From NCBI GenBank assembly GCA_943789205.1, contig CALSTG010000002.1, positions 1-64,000 of the forward strand: a stretch of DNA of 64,000 nt. The letters are read 5' to 3'. This stretch comes from an uncultured Flavobacteriales bacterium. Lineage in GTDB: Bacteria; Bacteroidota; Bacteroidia; Flavobacteriales_D; Crocinitomicaceae. Position 1 is the first letter of the stretch; each line of letters opens with the position of its first letter. The position numbers and the translations under genes were made by a program. Shown piece after piece: positions 45,128-53,932 of the stretch. The notes under the pieces were generated by a model. The model did not search any database. It had not been told where the DNA came from and was given only the letters and a program-made list of their open reading frames with translations.

Positions 45128-46117
45128 CTACAATAAATCAAAAATTCTAGTTAATGTTTCGCTTTTGCGTTCGGTTTCATTCCATTCTTTTTCTGGATCC
45201 GATTCAGCTGTGTATCCACCTCCAACATAAAGAAAAGCTTTATCCTTTATAATTTGGCAGCATCTTAAATTAACATACAATTGAATTCTCTTTGTTGAAG
45301 AAGTACCAATATAACCACTGTATAAATCTCTATTATACCCACAATCTTTTTGCTCTATGGACTCAATAAGATCAAGACTTTCTTTTCGGGGGACTCCGCA
45401 TGTCGCAGGGGTTGGGTGCAAGGCACTAATAAGATTTAATGTTTCTTTAGAATTAATATCGAATGATAAATCTGTTCTAAGGTGTTCAATATTTCCTGCG
45501 GGTGACGTGTAAGGTCCTTCTGAATCGATTTCCAAAATCCCATTTTTGTTTAATTGGTTTACGATAAAGTCCGTAACAAATTGTTGCTCTTCATATTCCT
45601 TCATTCCCCATTTTTCATTAGAGCCTTTAAGTCGTGTTCCAGCAAGCGACATTGTAAAACCATGATTTTCATGGACTTCTAAAAGTGTTTCTGGAGATGC
45701 ACCTATCCAGGTTCCGAATAGTTCTGAAGAAACCATGTAAACAAATGCTTTAGGGTAGGTTTTACAAAGTGTTTGAAATAATTTTGTTGTTTTATGACTA
45801 TCAAAAGGAACCTCTTTGATACGCGAGTAAACTAGTTTATCTATTGCTAACGAAGGCATAACTCTTAAAAGCATAGCGCCATATTCTAGGTAGTCTTTTT
45901 TACTGATCGTATTCGGTTCATGATTTGCAAAATGAAGTTTAAATTCTTTAATACTCTCAGTATCGAACGGCTTAAAGACGTAATGATTTTTACCATAAAA
46001 ATCTCCAATAATAAATCCATCTGTGCTTAAATCGTTCTTGTCAAAGGATTTGAAAGCGCCGGACTGAATAATCACTTCTTTATCCGGGTATCGATAAGCT
46101 AAAATATCAAGGCCCAT
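45128..46117 (-). CDS. menF: Isochorismate synthase
   Basis: 329 residues of the chorismate-binding family: FGTWIGASPETLLEV, MSLAGTRLKG, EQQFVTDFIV, LHPTPATCGVPRKESL and GYIG with LYVNLRCCQI and VGGGYTAESDPEKEWNET. This is the catalytic barrel of MenF/EntC-type enzymes; the N-terminal third is shorter than in E. coli MenF, as common in Bacteroidota. It converts chorismate to isochorismate. Lies between the thioesterase gene (0 nt gap) and menD. Confidence 0.93.
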   Translation of the reverse strand: MGLDILAYRYPDKEVIIQSGAFKSFDKNDLSTDGFIIGDFYGKNHYVFKPFDTESIKEFKLHFANHEPNTISKKDYLEYGAMLLRVMPSLAIDKLVYSRIKEVPFDSHKTTKLFQTLCKTYPKAFVYMVSSELFGTWIGASPETLLEVHENHGFTMSLAGTRLKGSNEKWGMKEYEEQQFVTDFIVNQLNKNGILEIDSEGPYTSPAGNIEHLRTDLSFDINSKETLNLISALHPTPATCGVPRKESLDLIESIEQKDCGYNRDLYSGYIGTSSTKRIQLYVNLRCCQIIKDKAFLYVGGGYTAESDPEKEWNETERKSETLTRIFDLL

Positions 46118-46540
46118 TTATACGTCAATAATCATTACGGTTAGTCGACCAGAGCATACCAATTTATTTGTGCCTTCTTCGGTAATATCTACCTGCCATA
46201 AGTGAGTTTTTTTTCCTGCATGCACAATCTTTCCTTTTGCTATGACGTGACCGGATCTAATACCACCTATATGATTTGCGTTGATTTCAATTCCAACCGG
46301 ATGTTGTTTAGTTATATCTAAAAGTAATGTAGAACCCATAGAACCTATACTCTCAATAAGGGCTGCGCTGGCACCTCCATGAAGAAGACCCATAGGCTGA
46401 TGTGTCCTTTTATCAACCGGCATCCTTGAGATCACATAATCTTCACCAAGTTCTATGCATTCAATACCTAATTGATCCATTAGGGTATTCTTGTTCATTG
46501 AATTTATGAGTTCAAGAGGTACTTGTTTAAGTTTCTTCAT
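46118..46540 (-). CDS. Hotdog thioesterase, candidate DHNA-CoA thioesterase
   Basis: 140 residues with the hotdog fold of the PaaI/MenI group: HQPMGLLHGGASAALIESIGS, where the H-G-G and the Glu are catalytic, followed by VGIEINANHIGG and GKIVHAGKKTHLWQVDI. MenI hydrolyses 1,4-dihydroxy-2-naphthoyl-CoA in menaquinone synthesis; placement as first gene directly before menF and menD makes that role likely. A TATATTTG -7 box lies about 9 nt upstream. Confidence 0.8.
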   Translation of the reverse strand: MKKLKQVPLELINSMNKNTLMDQLGIECIELGEDYVISRMPVDKRTHQPMGLLHGGASAALIESIGSMGSTLLLDITKQHPVGIEINANHIGGIRSGHVIAKGKIVHAGKKTHLWQVDITEEGTNKLVCSGRLTVMIIDV

Positions 46541-46658
46541 ATGTATTTAACAAATATAGTGGTTTACTGTTTTCATTATCTCAAAATCTTGGCGATGTCT
46601 AAGGTTTTGGACTTTCCTTATCTTAAATTAAAAAGTTTGAGAATGGTATCATAAAATA

Positions 46659-46689
46659 TTTGTCAATATTGAAAGTATTACTACTTTTG
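46659..46689 (+). promoter_or_regulatory. tRNA-Ser promoter
   Basis: TTTG (46659-46662) and TACTTTTG (46682-46689) are 19 nt apart, a full match to the Bacteroidota consensus. The mature tRNA starts 5 nt downstream. Confidence 0.75.
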
Positions 46690-46693
46690 CCAC

Positions 46694-46781
46694 GGAGAAT
46701 TGGCAGAGTGGTCGATTGCGGTAGTCTTGAAAACTATTGTACCGAGAGGTACCGGGGGTTCGAATCCCTCATTCTCCGCCA
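46694..46781 (+). tRNA. tRNA-Ser (anticodon UGA)
   Basis: The first seven bases (GGAGAAT) pair with 46771-46777; discriminator G and encoded CCA follow. The anticodon loop CTTGAAA gives TGA (serine UCA codons). A long variable arm (GTACCGAGAGGTAC) makes it a class II tRNA and the T-arm is GGGGGTTCGAATCCCTC. About 88 nt, complete. Confidence 0.96.
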
Positions 46782-46787
46782 AACGAA

Positions 46788-46815
46788 GGGTCTCAATTTT
46801 GAGACCCTTTTTTTT
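46788..46815 (+). terminator. Terminator of the tRNA-Ser gene
   Basis: Perfect 7-bp stem GGGTCTC/GAGACCC (46788-46794 with 46801-46807), 6-nt loop, then eight T residues. Confidence 0.9.
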
Positions 46816-46946
46816 GTGAATACTTTTGATTAAATAGTATGAATGTTTGAAACATTATTTCAATTTATAAATTGATTTGGAGATTGCTGCTTATAGCTTA
46901 CTAGAGTTTAACAATCTATCACGATAGCATTCATTTAAGGGTCGAC

Positions 46947-47801
46947 TTATTTAAATGAGAGCTTTTTAAATGTTAGATATAAGCCAAGAAATACGGTTCC
47001 AAAAGACAAGCCGACTATAAAGTCAGAAAGGTATTTTGGCCATGAGTGAACGAGCTGATGGATCTCATCAATGTTGTGCACAAAAATACCACCACCAACT
47101 AGTATCATGGCAAGCGTACCGACAACTTTGAGAAGTCTTATAATTTTAGGTAGGGAGCGGATTAGAAACATCCCAAAATTTTTCATAATTACATTTTCGC
47201 TTGCTGAAATAAGTCGGTATCCAGCATCGTCCATTCTGACCAAAAGAGCAACGAAGCTATAAACTCCAATTGTCGATAGTAAAGCAATAATAGAAACTAC
47301 AGAGATCTGTATAGAAATTGGCTCTTCCAAAACTGTACCAAGCGTGATAATAATAATTTCAATAGACAAAATGAAATCTATTAGGATAGCTGATTTGACT
47401 TTTTTTGCCTCTAAAATAGAAGGGTCAATTTTTGAACTTTTATTTAGTTCATTTGCCTTTTTTTTGCTTTTAAAGAGCATCTTATAACTATTTAATGCGC
47501 CTTCAAAGGACAAATAAACACCTCCACAAATCAAAATAGGAATGATTACGATGGGCAAATAGGCGCTTAGTAAAAAAATACCTGGAAGAATAATCAATTT
47601 GTTTAAGAAGGAACCTTTTGTTAATTTCCAAAGTACAGGAAGTTCTCTATTCGGCACGAATCCAGATGCCTTATCAGCATTAATAGCTAAATCATCTGCC
47701 AAGATACCTACTGTTTTTTTAGTTGCCGCTTTACTCAGTATAACGACGTCGTCCATTAGGACCGCTATATCGTCGAGTATACTTAAAATCCCTGATGTCA
47801 T
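46947..47801 (-). CDS. DUF808 inner-membrane protein
   Basis: 284 residues. The N terminus SGILSILDDIAVLMDDV and then KTVGILADDLAINADKASGF are characteristic of the DUF808/YedI family; four or five transmembrane helices follow (about 75-105, 150-170, 180-200, 230-250, 260-280). The family is conserved but uncharacterised. Stands alone between the tRNA and a metallophosphoesterase. Confidence 0.85.
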   Translation of the reverse strand: MTSGILSILDDIAVLMDDVVILSKAATKKTVGILADDLAINADKASGFVPNRELPVLWKLTKGSFLNKLIILPGIFLLSAYLPIVIIPILICGGVYLSFEGALNSYKMLFKSKKKANELNKSSKIDPSILEAKKVKSAILIDFILSIEIIIITLGTVLEEPISIQISVVSIIALLSTIGVYSFVALLVRMDDAGYRLISASENVIMKNFGMFLIRSLPKIIRLLKVVGTLAMILVGGGIFVHNIDEIHQLVHSWPKYLSDFIVGLSFGTVFLGLYLTFKKLSFK

Positions 47802-48053
47802 AAACGATATTTTTTCATTGCCCGTTTCCTCAATAAATGTAAATATAATTTATATCCATTAAAGTCATATTTGGATAATCATGTTTAGGATTTCTTTTGG
47901 CTAAGTAACTCAATACGATATACTGTTTTAACGTGCCTTTTCGAAAACCATATTTTCTTTAATCCATGCATGCTATTTCAGTTCTTTACCAGATGCATTG
48001 AGCACAACGACGTTCGCTGTCTTTTTAAATTCTTTTCATAATACAATGTCAAA

Positions 48054-48554
48054 TCAAACTCTCTTGCCCAATTCTATGAGCTCAAGATTGTGAATACGAT
48101 CTTTTGTAATACAAAATCTAAGAATCGTTTTTACCTTATGAAATCCCTTGTAGCCGCATGCACCGGGATTCATCCAAAGCATATTGAAATTTTGATCCAT
48201 TTTAACAAGTGTAATGTGAGAGTGTCCGCAAATGAATAAGTTTGGCGAACCATTTTCTTTCAATTCACTCAAGGCGGGTTTTGAATAGCGCTCAGGTTTA
48301 CCTCCTATGTGTGTCATAAGAACAGTGACTTCTTCTATGTTAAATCTTAAAAACTCATCACATTCTTGTCTTATTTTTGGGTTATCAATGTTACCCCAAA
48401 CTGCCCTTGTCGGCTTAAAAGCATATAATTCATCTAAAACTTCTATACTTCCGATATCACCGGCATGCCAAATTTCATCAACATCTGAAAAATACTTTTT
48501 GATTTTAGGATCCAGATAACCATGAGTGTCCGAAAGCAGTCCTATTTTCTTCAA
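48054..48554 (-). CDS. YfcE/MJ0936-type metallophosphoesterase
   Basis: 166 residues of the calcineurin-like fold: LLSDTHGYLDPK (D-x-H), IWHAGDIGS (GD), WGNIDNP (GN-D), LMTHIGG and CGHSHITLV with final NPGACG. These are all the metal-binding residues of small YfcE-type phosphodiesterases. Cytosolic, substrate unknown. Two bases after the ABC exporter stop on the same strand, so probably one transcript. Confidence 0.92.
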   Translation of the reverse strand: MKKIGLLSDTHGYLDPKIKKYFSDVDEIWHAGDIGSIEVLDELYAFKPTRAVWGNIDNPKIRQECDEFLRFNIEEVTVLMTHIGGKPERYSKPALSELKENGSPNLFICGHSHITLVKMDQNFNMLWMNPGACGYKGFHKVKTILRFCITKDRIHNLELIELGKRV

Positions 48555-48556
48555 AA

Positions 48557-50338
48557 CTAAATAGGTTTTTTAGTGTCTTCATTATTTTTGAGGTCAGTCT
48601 GTTGCTTTTTATAGAGGTCATGATAGAAACCTTTGTTTTTTAGTAAAATCGCATGACTACCTTGTTCGATAACGCTTCCATCATCTATTACAATAATGTG
48701 TTTTGCATTTCGGATGGTTGAAATTCTATGGCTCACAATTATGGTAGTTCGAGAAGCATTTTCTTTTTTTAGTTCTTTAAGGATCTTGTCTTCGGTTTCT
48801 GTATCTACTGCGGACAAACAGTCATCTAATACTAATATTTCAGGGCTTCTGAGTAGGGCACGAGCGATACTTAGTCTTTGTTTTTGCCCACCACTAAGAT
48901 TGACACCTCTTTCTCCAAGGATGGTATCGTAGCCATCTTCAAGCTTATTAATCGTATTCAATATATCTGCAGTTTCGCATACTTCGTCTAATCTTACCTT
49001 TTCTGTAATTGGACTATTGGAACCGAATTTAATATTGTTTCCAATGGAGTCAGAAAATAAAAAGACTTCTTGAGGAACAACGCCGAGGGCATTTTTAAAG
49101 CCATTTGTTTCTATCTTTTCGAAATCACAAGTATCAAGCTTTATAGAGCCAGAATCAGGATTTAATTGACGTAAAAGTAAGGATAGTATGGTTGATTTTC
49201 CGCTTCCCGTTTTTCCAATAATCGCGAACGTTTCTCCTTTGGGAATTACAAATGAAAGGTTCTTAATTGCATGAATCCCTGTGTTTTTATAAGTGTAAGA
49301 TACATTTTTGAATGAAATCTCATTTTCGAAATGGAATTCGGTATCTTCTAAGTCTTCGTTACTATTTGTTTTTACGGATAAAAACTCATTGATCCTTTGC
49401 TGTGAAGCAGCAGCACGTTGAATTAACGATGTTACCCAACCAATGCTAGCAAAGGGCCATGTTAGGTTGTTGACAAAAAATATAAAAGCTACAATTCCTC
49501 CTAAGGAAATCTCATTGTTAAAAGACATGTTGCCTCCAATGTAAATGGATAGAAGTGTACTCAAACCAATTAAAAATAAAATGGTAGGGATAAATAGAGC
49601 GTTAACAACAACCAAACGCATACTCTTATTTTTATACATATTTGCAGCATCTTCAAATTTGTTACCAACTGATTTTTGTTGGCTGTATGCTTTAATAACA
49701 CGCATTCCGGAGAAACTTTCTTGTGCAATTGTCGAGAGTAACGATTGTTCTTCTTGTACTTTCTTACTTAACAAGTTCATTTTTGCAGAAACCTTATAAA
49801 TAAGGTAAGACATAATAGGTAAGGGGACCAATACGAGAGCCGTCAGTACTGGTGATATAGCGATCATCTGATAGACAACTAATGTAAAAAGAACAACTAG
49901 GTTTATCGAGTACATCACCCCAGGACCAAGATACATGCGAACATGACTTACATCTTCAGAAATTCGATTCATTAAATCTCCTGTGTTGTTTTTTTTATAA
50001 AAAGAAAGGTCTAGGTTTTGATACTGATTGTATATTTCATTTTTTAAATCATATTCTATGTGCCGCGACATCACAATAATTGTTTGACGCATCAGAAATA
50101 AAAAAAAACCTTTTGCTATCGAAAGCAACATGTAAATACCTCCAATCTTAAGTGAAACCAAAAGCGCATCATTTACAGATTCAATTTTAACATTTGACAT
50201 TAAAGAATCAACAGTTGATTTTACGAATAGGGGCATACGAACCCCAAAGTAATTACTGGTTATCGTAAATAAAATACCTAAAAGAAAATGCCACTTATAC
50301 TTGAGGAAATATTTATTTAGGTGTTTAAGTGACTTCAT
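48557..50338 (-). CDS. ABC exporter (MsbA/multidrug-type half transporter)
   Basis: 593 residues. Six transmembrane helices (residues about 20-320) are fused to an ATPase: Walker A GKTGSGKST, Q-loop VVPQEVFLFS, signature LSGGQKQRLSIARALL, Walker B ILVLDDCLSAVD and H-loop SHRIS. The D-D in LDDCLSAVDTETE replaces the usual LDE. It likely works as a homodimer flipping lipids or drugs. First of two genes on this transcript with the metallophosphoesterase. Confidence 0.94.
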   Translation of the reverse strand: MKSLKHLNKYFLKYKWHFLLGILFTITSNYFGVRMPLFVKSTVDSLMSNVKIESVNDALLVSLKIGGIYMLLSIAKGFFLFLMRQTIIVMSRHIEYDLKNEIYNQYQNLDLSFYKKNNTGDLMNRISEDVSHVRMYLGPGVMYSINLVVLFTLVVYQMIAISPVLTALVLVPLPIMSYLIYKVSAKMNLLSKKVQEEQSLLSTIAQESFSGMRVIKAYSQQKSVGNKFEDAANMYKNKSMRLVVVNALFIPTILFLIGLSTLLSIYIGGNMSFNNEISLGGIVAFIFFVNNLTWPFASIGWVTSLIQRAAASQQRINEFLSVKTNSNEDLEDTEFHFENEISFKNVSYTYKNTGIHAIKNLSFVIPKGETFAIIGKTGSGKSTILSLLLRQLNPDSGSIKLDTCDFEKIETNGFKNALGVVPQEVFLFSDSIGNNIKFGSNSPITEKVRLDEVCETADILNTINKLEDGYDTILGERGVNLSGGQKQRLSIARALLRSPEILVLDDCLSAVDTETEDKILKELKKENASRTTIIVSHRISTIRNAKHIIVIDDGSVIEQGSHAILLKNKGFYHDLYKKQQTDLKNNEDTKKPI

Positions 50339-50443
50339 TTAGATTTGCTAAATTTGACCGTGCAAAAGTGCTCAGTAAAACTAACGATTTGAGCCTTAAT
50401 AAAGTTCAATACCTCCAGTTTTAGTAAAAAAAAACTCTACCGT

Positions 50444-50803
50444 ATGAAAAAAATCTATTATTTAAAGTCTTGTTCAACAAATCAAAGAATTTTGAAAGAA
50501 CTAAATCTAGGTGAGGAAGTCGCTCTTCAAAACATAAAAGAAGTGAATATTGATGAGGAAACACTTGACTTCCTGAAAGAAAAGGTTGGTTCTTATGAGG
50601 CTTTATTTTCGAGGAAAGCTATGAAATACAGATCTTTAGGTTTGAATACTATGAAGCTAAATGAAGAAGATTTTAAGCGATATATGCTAGCGGAGTATAC
50701 CTTTCTTAAACGTCCCTTTATTATAAATGAAGAAGCTGTTTTTATAGGGAATTCTAAACAAGTTATTGCTGAAGCCAAGGCGTCATTTGAAAATAGTTTA
50801 TGA
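50444..50803 (+). CDS. ArsC/Spx-like protein with a single Cys
   Basis: 119 residues with the ArsC thioredoxin-like fold: a first strand then LKSCSTNQRIL in which Cys10 takes the place of ArsC Cys12, LFSRKAMKYRSLG and KRPFIINEEAVFIGNS with the conserved Arg. Only the single N-terminal Cys remains. It is close to ArsC-related and Spx proteins but lacks evidence for either function. Coupled (ATGA) to the small lipoprotein gene. Confidence 0.75.
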   Translation: MKKIYYLKSCSTNQRILKELNLGEEVALQNIKEVNIDEETLDFLKEKVGSYEALFSRKAMKYRSLGLNTMKLNEEDFKRYMLAEYTFLKRPFIINEEAVFIGNSKQVIAEAKASFENSL

Positions 50804-51021
50804 AAGCATTGAGGTTTTGTATTTTTATTCTAACTTTTGCTAGTTGTTCGGTAGGTGATATTTCGTCCGAGCGTAATTATCAGTCTATCGAGTCATCTGA
50901 TACTTCTGTTCTGCATGATCTAACCCCTATTGATAGTGCTCAACAAATCAAAATCAGTAAAGGAAATCAAAAGAATTCAATTCTAAACTCCTCAAAATCA
51001 AAGAGAAAAAAAGGATTATAG
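50800..51021 (+). CDS. Small lipoprotein
   Basis: 73 residues: signal peptide with lipobox FASC (Cys16) and then a Ser/Asp/Gln-rich tail ending in a basic run (SKSKRKKGL). No family recognised. Start overlaps the preceding stop by 4 nt. Confidence 0.6.
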   Translation: MKALRFCIFILTFASCSVGDISSERNYQSIESSDTSVLHDLTPIDSAQQIKISKGNQKNSILNSSKSKRKKGL

Positions 51022-51067
51022 TTTGAATTAGTTCTATACCTTTACACTGTTAAATAAATAAAAGAAT

Positions 51068-53743
51068 ATGAAAAAAATACTATTAGGATTTGTGGTTTTG
51101 TTCACGAATATTTGTTTTGGACAAATCCTTTCAGAGGATTTTGAAAGTGTAACGACACCCGCGTTGCCCAATGGATGGACATCTTCGACTCAGGCTACCA
51201 ACGGTTATACAGGTTATTACACAGGAAACGAAACGGAAGCGAATTTAGCAGGTTACTGGCCTGTTGCAGCAAATGGTTCAGCCTCCTTCGCAATGACTAA
51301 TGATGATGTTCAGAATGAAATATTATGTGATGAACTTTTAATTTCGCCAACAATTGATTTCACGGGATTGAGTAATGTTCAACTTTCATTTATAGCCTAT
51401 CATGATGGTCTTTACGGTTCAGGCGATGCGACAGTTGAAGTTTCAATTGATGGAGGTACAAACTGGGCGGTTATTGGAACGCTTTCCCCGGCAGCCTCTT
51501 GGGAGTCTTATGCATTAAGTTTGTCTTCTTATGATAATGAGTCAGCGGTTCTTATCGGTTTTAGATGGAGCGATGGAGGTGATTGTGCGGGAGTCGACAA
51601 TTGGGGGACTGGTTTAGCCGTAGATAATGTAGTGGTCGATGAAGCGCCACCCTTTGATGTATCTATGACTGACAATTCTTTGAGAGAGTACACAATTGTT
51701 CCATTAGAGCAGCTTCAGGGATCTATTGGAGGAACGGGTATAGTTACAAATACAGGGGCGCAGGCCGTTTCAAATGTTTCAATGCTCTCCAACGTTTATG
51801 ATACTGATTTTAATCTAGTTTACTCTCAATCGAGTAATGTTACCCCGTCGCTTGCAGCGGGTGCAACGGTGAATACAACGGTCCCTGGATATACACCTAC
51901 GTCCGACGGTTTGTATACTGTAGAGCTTATATCAAATATTGGTGAATTAGATGCGAATCTATTTAATGATACTGTTACATATACCATTTTAGTTACAAAT
52001 ACGTACGCAAGAGATAACGGGTCTGTTGATGTTTCATTGGGTGTTGGTGCAGGTTCAACAGCAACGTTAGGTAATAGCTATGAAATTATTTCCGCGACAA
52101 CTTTATCTTCAGTTTCTTTTTTCATGATTCCTGGTTCAGACGGTCTCGGTGATACAGTTAGTGTATCTGTATATGATATGGCGACTGGTCTTCCGAATAC
52201 ATTAATTGCTCAATCATCTGATTATATAATTACTGAAGCTGATACTGCCGCAGGCGGTGCATTTTTGACATTGCCAATTGTCTCTGCTCAAGGCACGGCA
52301 CTAGAATTGTCATCAGGTTTTTATTATGTTGGTGTCAATGAATACAGTACCGTAGACAATATGGCCTTGGGTCAATCCTTAGGTATTGAGACGCCAAACA
52401 CGTGTTTTGGAAGTATTAATGGTGGTGCTTTTCAGGCAATGGAAAGTTTTAATTTTCCTGGACCATTTATCGTTCGGCCGAATTTTGCATGTAATGTAAC
52501 CACAGATAATGTGACGGCCTGCGACACATACACATGGGCAACTAATGGCGAGACGTATGTCGCTTCAGGTGCTTATACGGAATTGCTTACTGATGTTTCA
52601 GGATGTGATAGTCTTGTTACTTTAGATCTTACAATTACGGGTCCATCATTTGCAACGGACGTTCAGTCATCTTGTGGTCCATTTACATGGATCGACGGCG
52701 AAACCTATGCGGAGAGCAACAACTCTGCTACATATACACTTATTGATGTTAATGGTTGTGACAGTATTGTAAGCTTAAACCTAACGATCAACGCACCAAG
52801 TAATTCCATAGATACGCAAGTAGCGTGTGGTCCTTATGAGTGGATTGATGGTTTAGTTTATACTGCTTCGAATAACACTGCCACATTTACCCTAACTAAC
52901 AGTGTGGGTTGTGACAGTATCGTAACACTAGATTTATCAATCGTAAGTCTTATTGAAACGACAGATGTTCAAGAGGCTTGTGGGAGCTTTACATGGATAG
53001 ATGGCAATACGTATACGGAGAATACTTCGGCAACTTTCATGTTAACGTCCATTAATGGTTGCGACAGTTTAGTTACTTTAGACTTAACAATTACAACCGT
53101 TCTGCAAACAATTGATTCATATGAAGAATGTGGATCATTTACTTGGACAGATGGCATAACTTATACAGAGAACAATAACACTGCTACGCAGACACTAGTA
53201 TCTGTAAATGGATGTGATAGTATCGTAACTTTAGATTTAATTATTAATCCATTACCTAGCAATGTAGTATTTGTATCGGGAGCCACAATTACGGCAGATG
53301 CTTTCGCATCATCTTATCAATGGATTAATTGCTTAACAGGTTTAGAGATTGAAGGTGCTACTTTTCAATCTTTTACGGCGACTGAATCTGGTGATTATGC
53401 TGTTTTAATTACGATCAATGGTTGTGTAAATGAATCTGAATGTGAATATGTTGAGGCAAGTTCTTCTGGATTAACTGAATTACAATCTGATTTTAGCGTT
53501 GAAATTTATCCAAACCCTTCCTCTGGAATATTTAAAATATCCTTGAGTGATTTGAGTCACTCTGAAGTATCCGTAACTTTATTGGACTTGAGTGGGAAAA
53601 TGATTGATACAGAACAATACCATGCCAACAGTACTAAATTGGAGATACCAATGGATGTTTCAAGTGTAGAATCAGGCGTGTATTTTATTAAAATTGATGC
53701 AGGTAAAATGATTACCCAAAGAGTTGTCTTGACGCAGAAATAA
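51068..53743 (+). CDS. Secreted repeat protein with T9SS type A sorting domain
   Basis: 891 residues. Signal peptide (about 1-18), then an adhesin-type jelly-roll domain (EDFESVTTPALPNGW ... DNWGTGLAVDNVVV), a CARDB-like region (VSMTDNSLREY), and five tandem repeats of about 50 residues between residues 478 and 735 (C-x-x-(F/Y)-x-W-x-(D/N)-G-x-x-Y then NGCDS-(I/L)-V-x-LDL-x-I). The last 80 residues are the type IX sorting domain (VEIYPNPSSGIFKI ... GVYFIKID). Exported across the outer membrane and probably surface-attached; adhesin or matrix role is inference. Ends with a terminator. Confidence 0.93.
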   Translation: MKKILLGFVVLFTNICFGQILSEDFESVTTPALPNGWTSSTQATNGYTGYYTGNETEANLAGYWPVAANGSASFAMTNDDVQNEILCDELLISPTIDFTGLSNVQLSFIAYHDGLYGSGDATVEVSIDGGTNWAVIGTLSPAASWESYALSLSSYDNESAVLIGFRWSDGGDCAGVDNWGTGLAVDNVVVDEAPPFDVSMTDNSLREYTIVPLEQLQGSIGGTGIVTNTGAQAVSNVSMLSNVYDTDFNLVYSQSSNVTPSLAAGATVNTTVPGYTPTSDGLYTVELISNIGELDANLFNDTVTYTILVTNTYARDNGSVDVSLGVGAGSTATLGNSYEIISATTLSSVSFFMIPGSDGLGDTVSVSVYDMATGLPNTLIAQSSDYIITEADTAAGGAFLTLPIVSAQGTALELSSGFYYVGVNEYSTVDNMALGQSLGIETPNTCFGSINGGAFQAMESFNFPGPFIVRPNFACNVTTDNVTACDTYTWATNGETYVASGAYTELLTDVSGCDSLVTLDLTITGPSFATDVQSSCGPFTWIDGETYAESNNSATYTLIDVNGCDSIVSLNLTINAPSNSIDTQVACGPYEWIDGLVYTASNNTATFTLTNSVGCDSIVTLDLSIVSLIETTDVQEACGSFTWIDGNTYTENTSATFMLTSINGCDSLVTLDLTITTVLQTIDSYEECGSFTWTDGITYTENNNTATQTLVSVNGCDSIVTLDLIINPLPSNVVFVSGATITADAFASSYQWINCLTGLEIEGATFQSFTATESGDYAVLITINGCVNESECEYVEASSSGLTELQSDFSVEIYPNPSSGIFKISLSDLSHSEVSVTLLDLSGKMIDTEQYHANSTKLEIPMDVSSVESGVYFIKIDAGKMITQRVVLTQK
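52494..53262 (+). repeat. Five tandem coding repeats in the T9SS protein
   Basis: Five repeats of about 147-153 bp, each encoding a Cys near the start, a W-x-(D/N)-G-x-x-Y and a NGCDS-type box followed by LDLTI. DNA of the copies has diverged (synonymous codons differ), so they are old duplications. Confidence 0.85.
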
Positions 53744-53765
53744 TTTATAATTTAATTAAAATATA

Positions 53766-53788
53766 AAGGGGGCATTGCCCCCTTTTTT
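53766..53788 (+). terminator. Terminator after the T9SS gene
   Basis: Stem AAGGGGGC/GCCCCCTT (53766-53773 with 53777-53784), 3-nt loop, then Ts. Confidence 0.85.
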
Positions 53789-53932
53789 AATTGGAAAAAG
53801 TTTACAATAAAATCAAGCTTAAATATTTGTGTTTGTCTTCAAGAATGTTCCTTAGGAATTCGCTATTTTTGTCATCACTTGTTTTAAATGATAAAAGTAA
53901 ACGGGTGCAGAAGTTAACGAACTAGACAAATT

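Noticed and set aside
52494..53262. CRISPR array
   Set aside because: Repeats are long, diverged and in frame in a protein; no short identical repeats with spacers were seen anywhere in the window.
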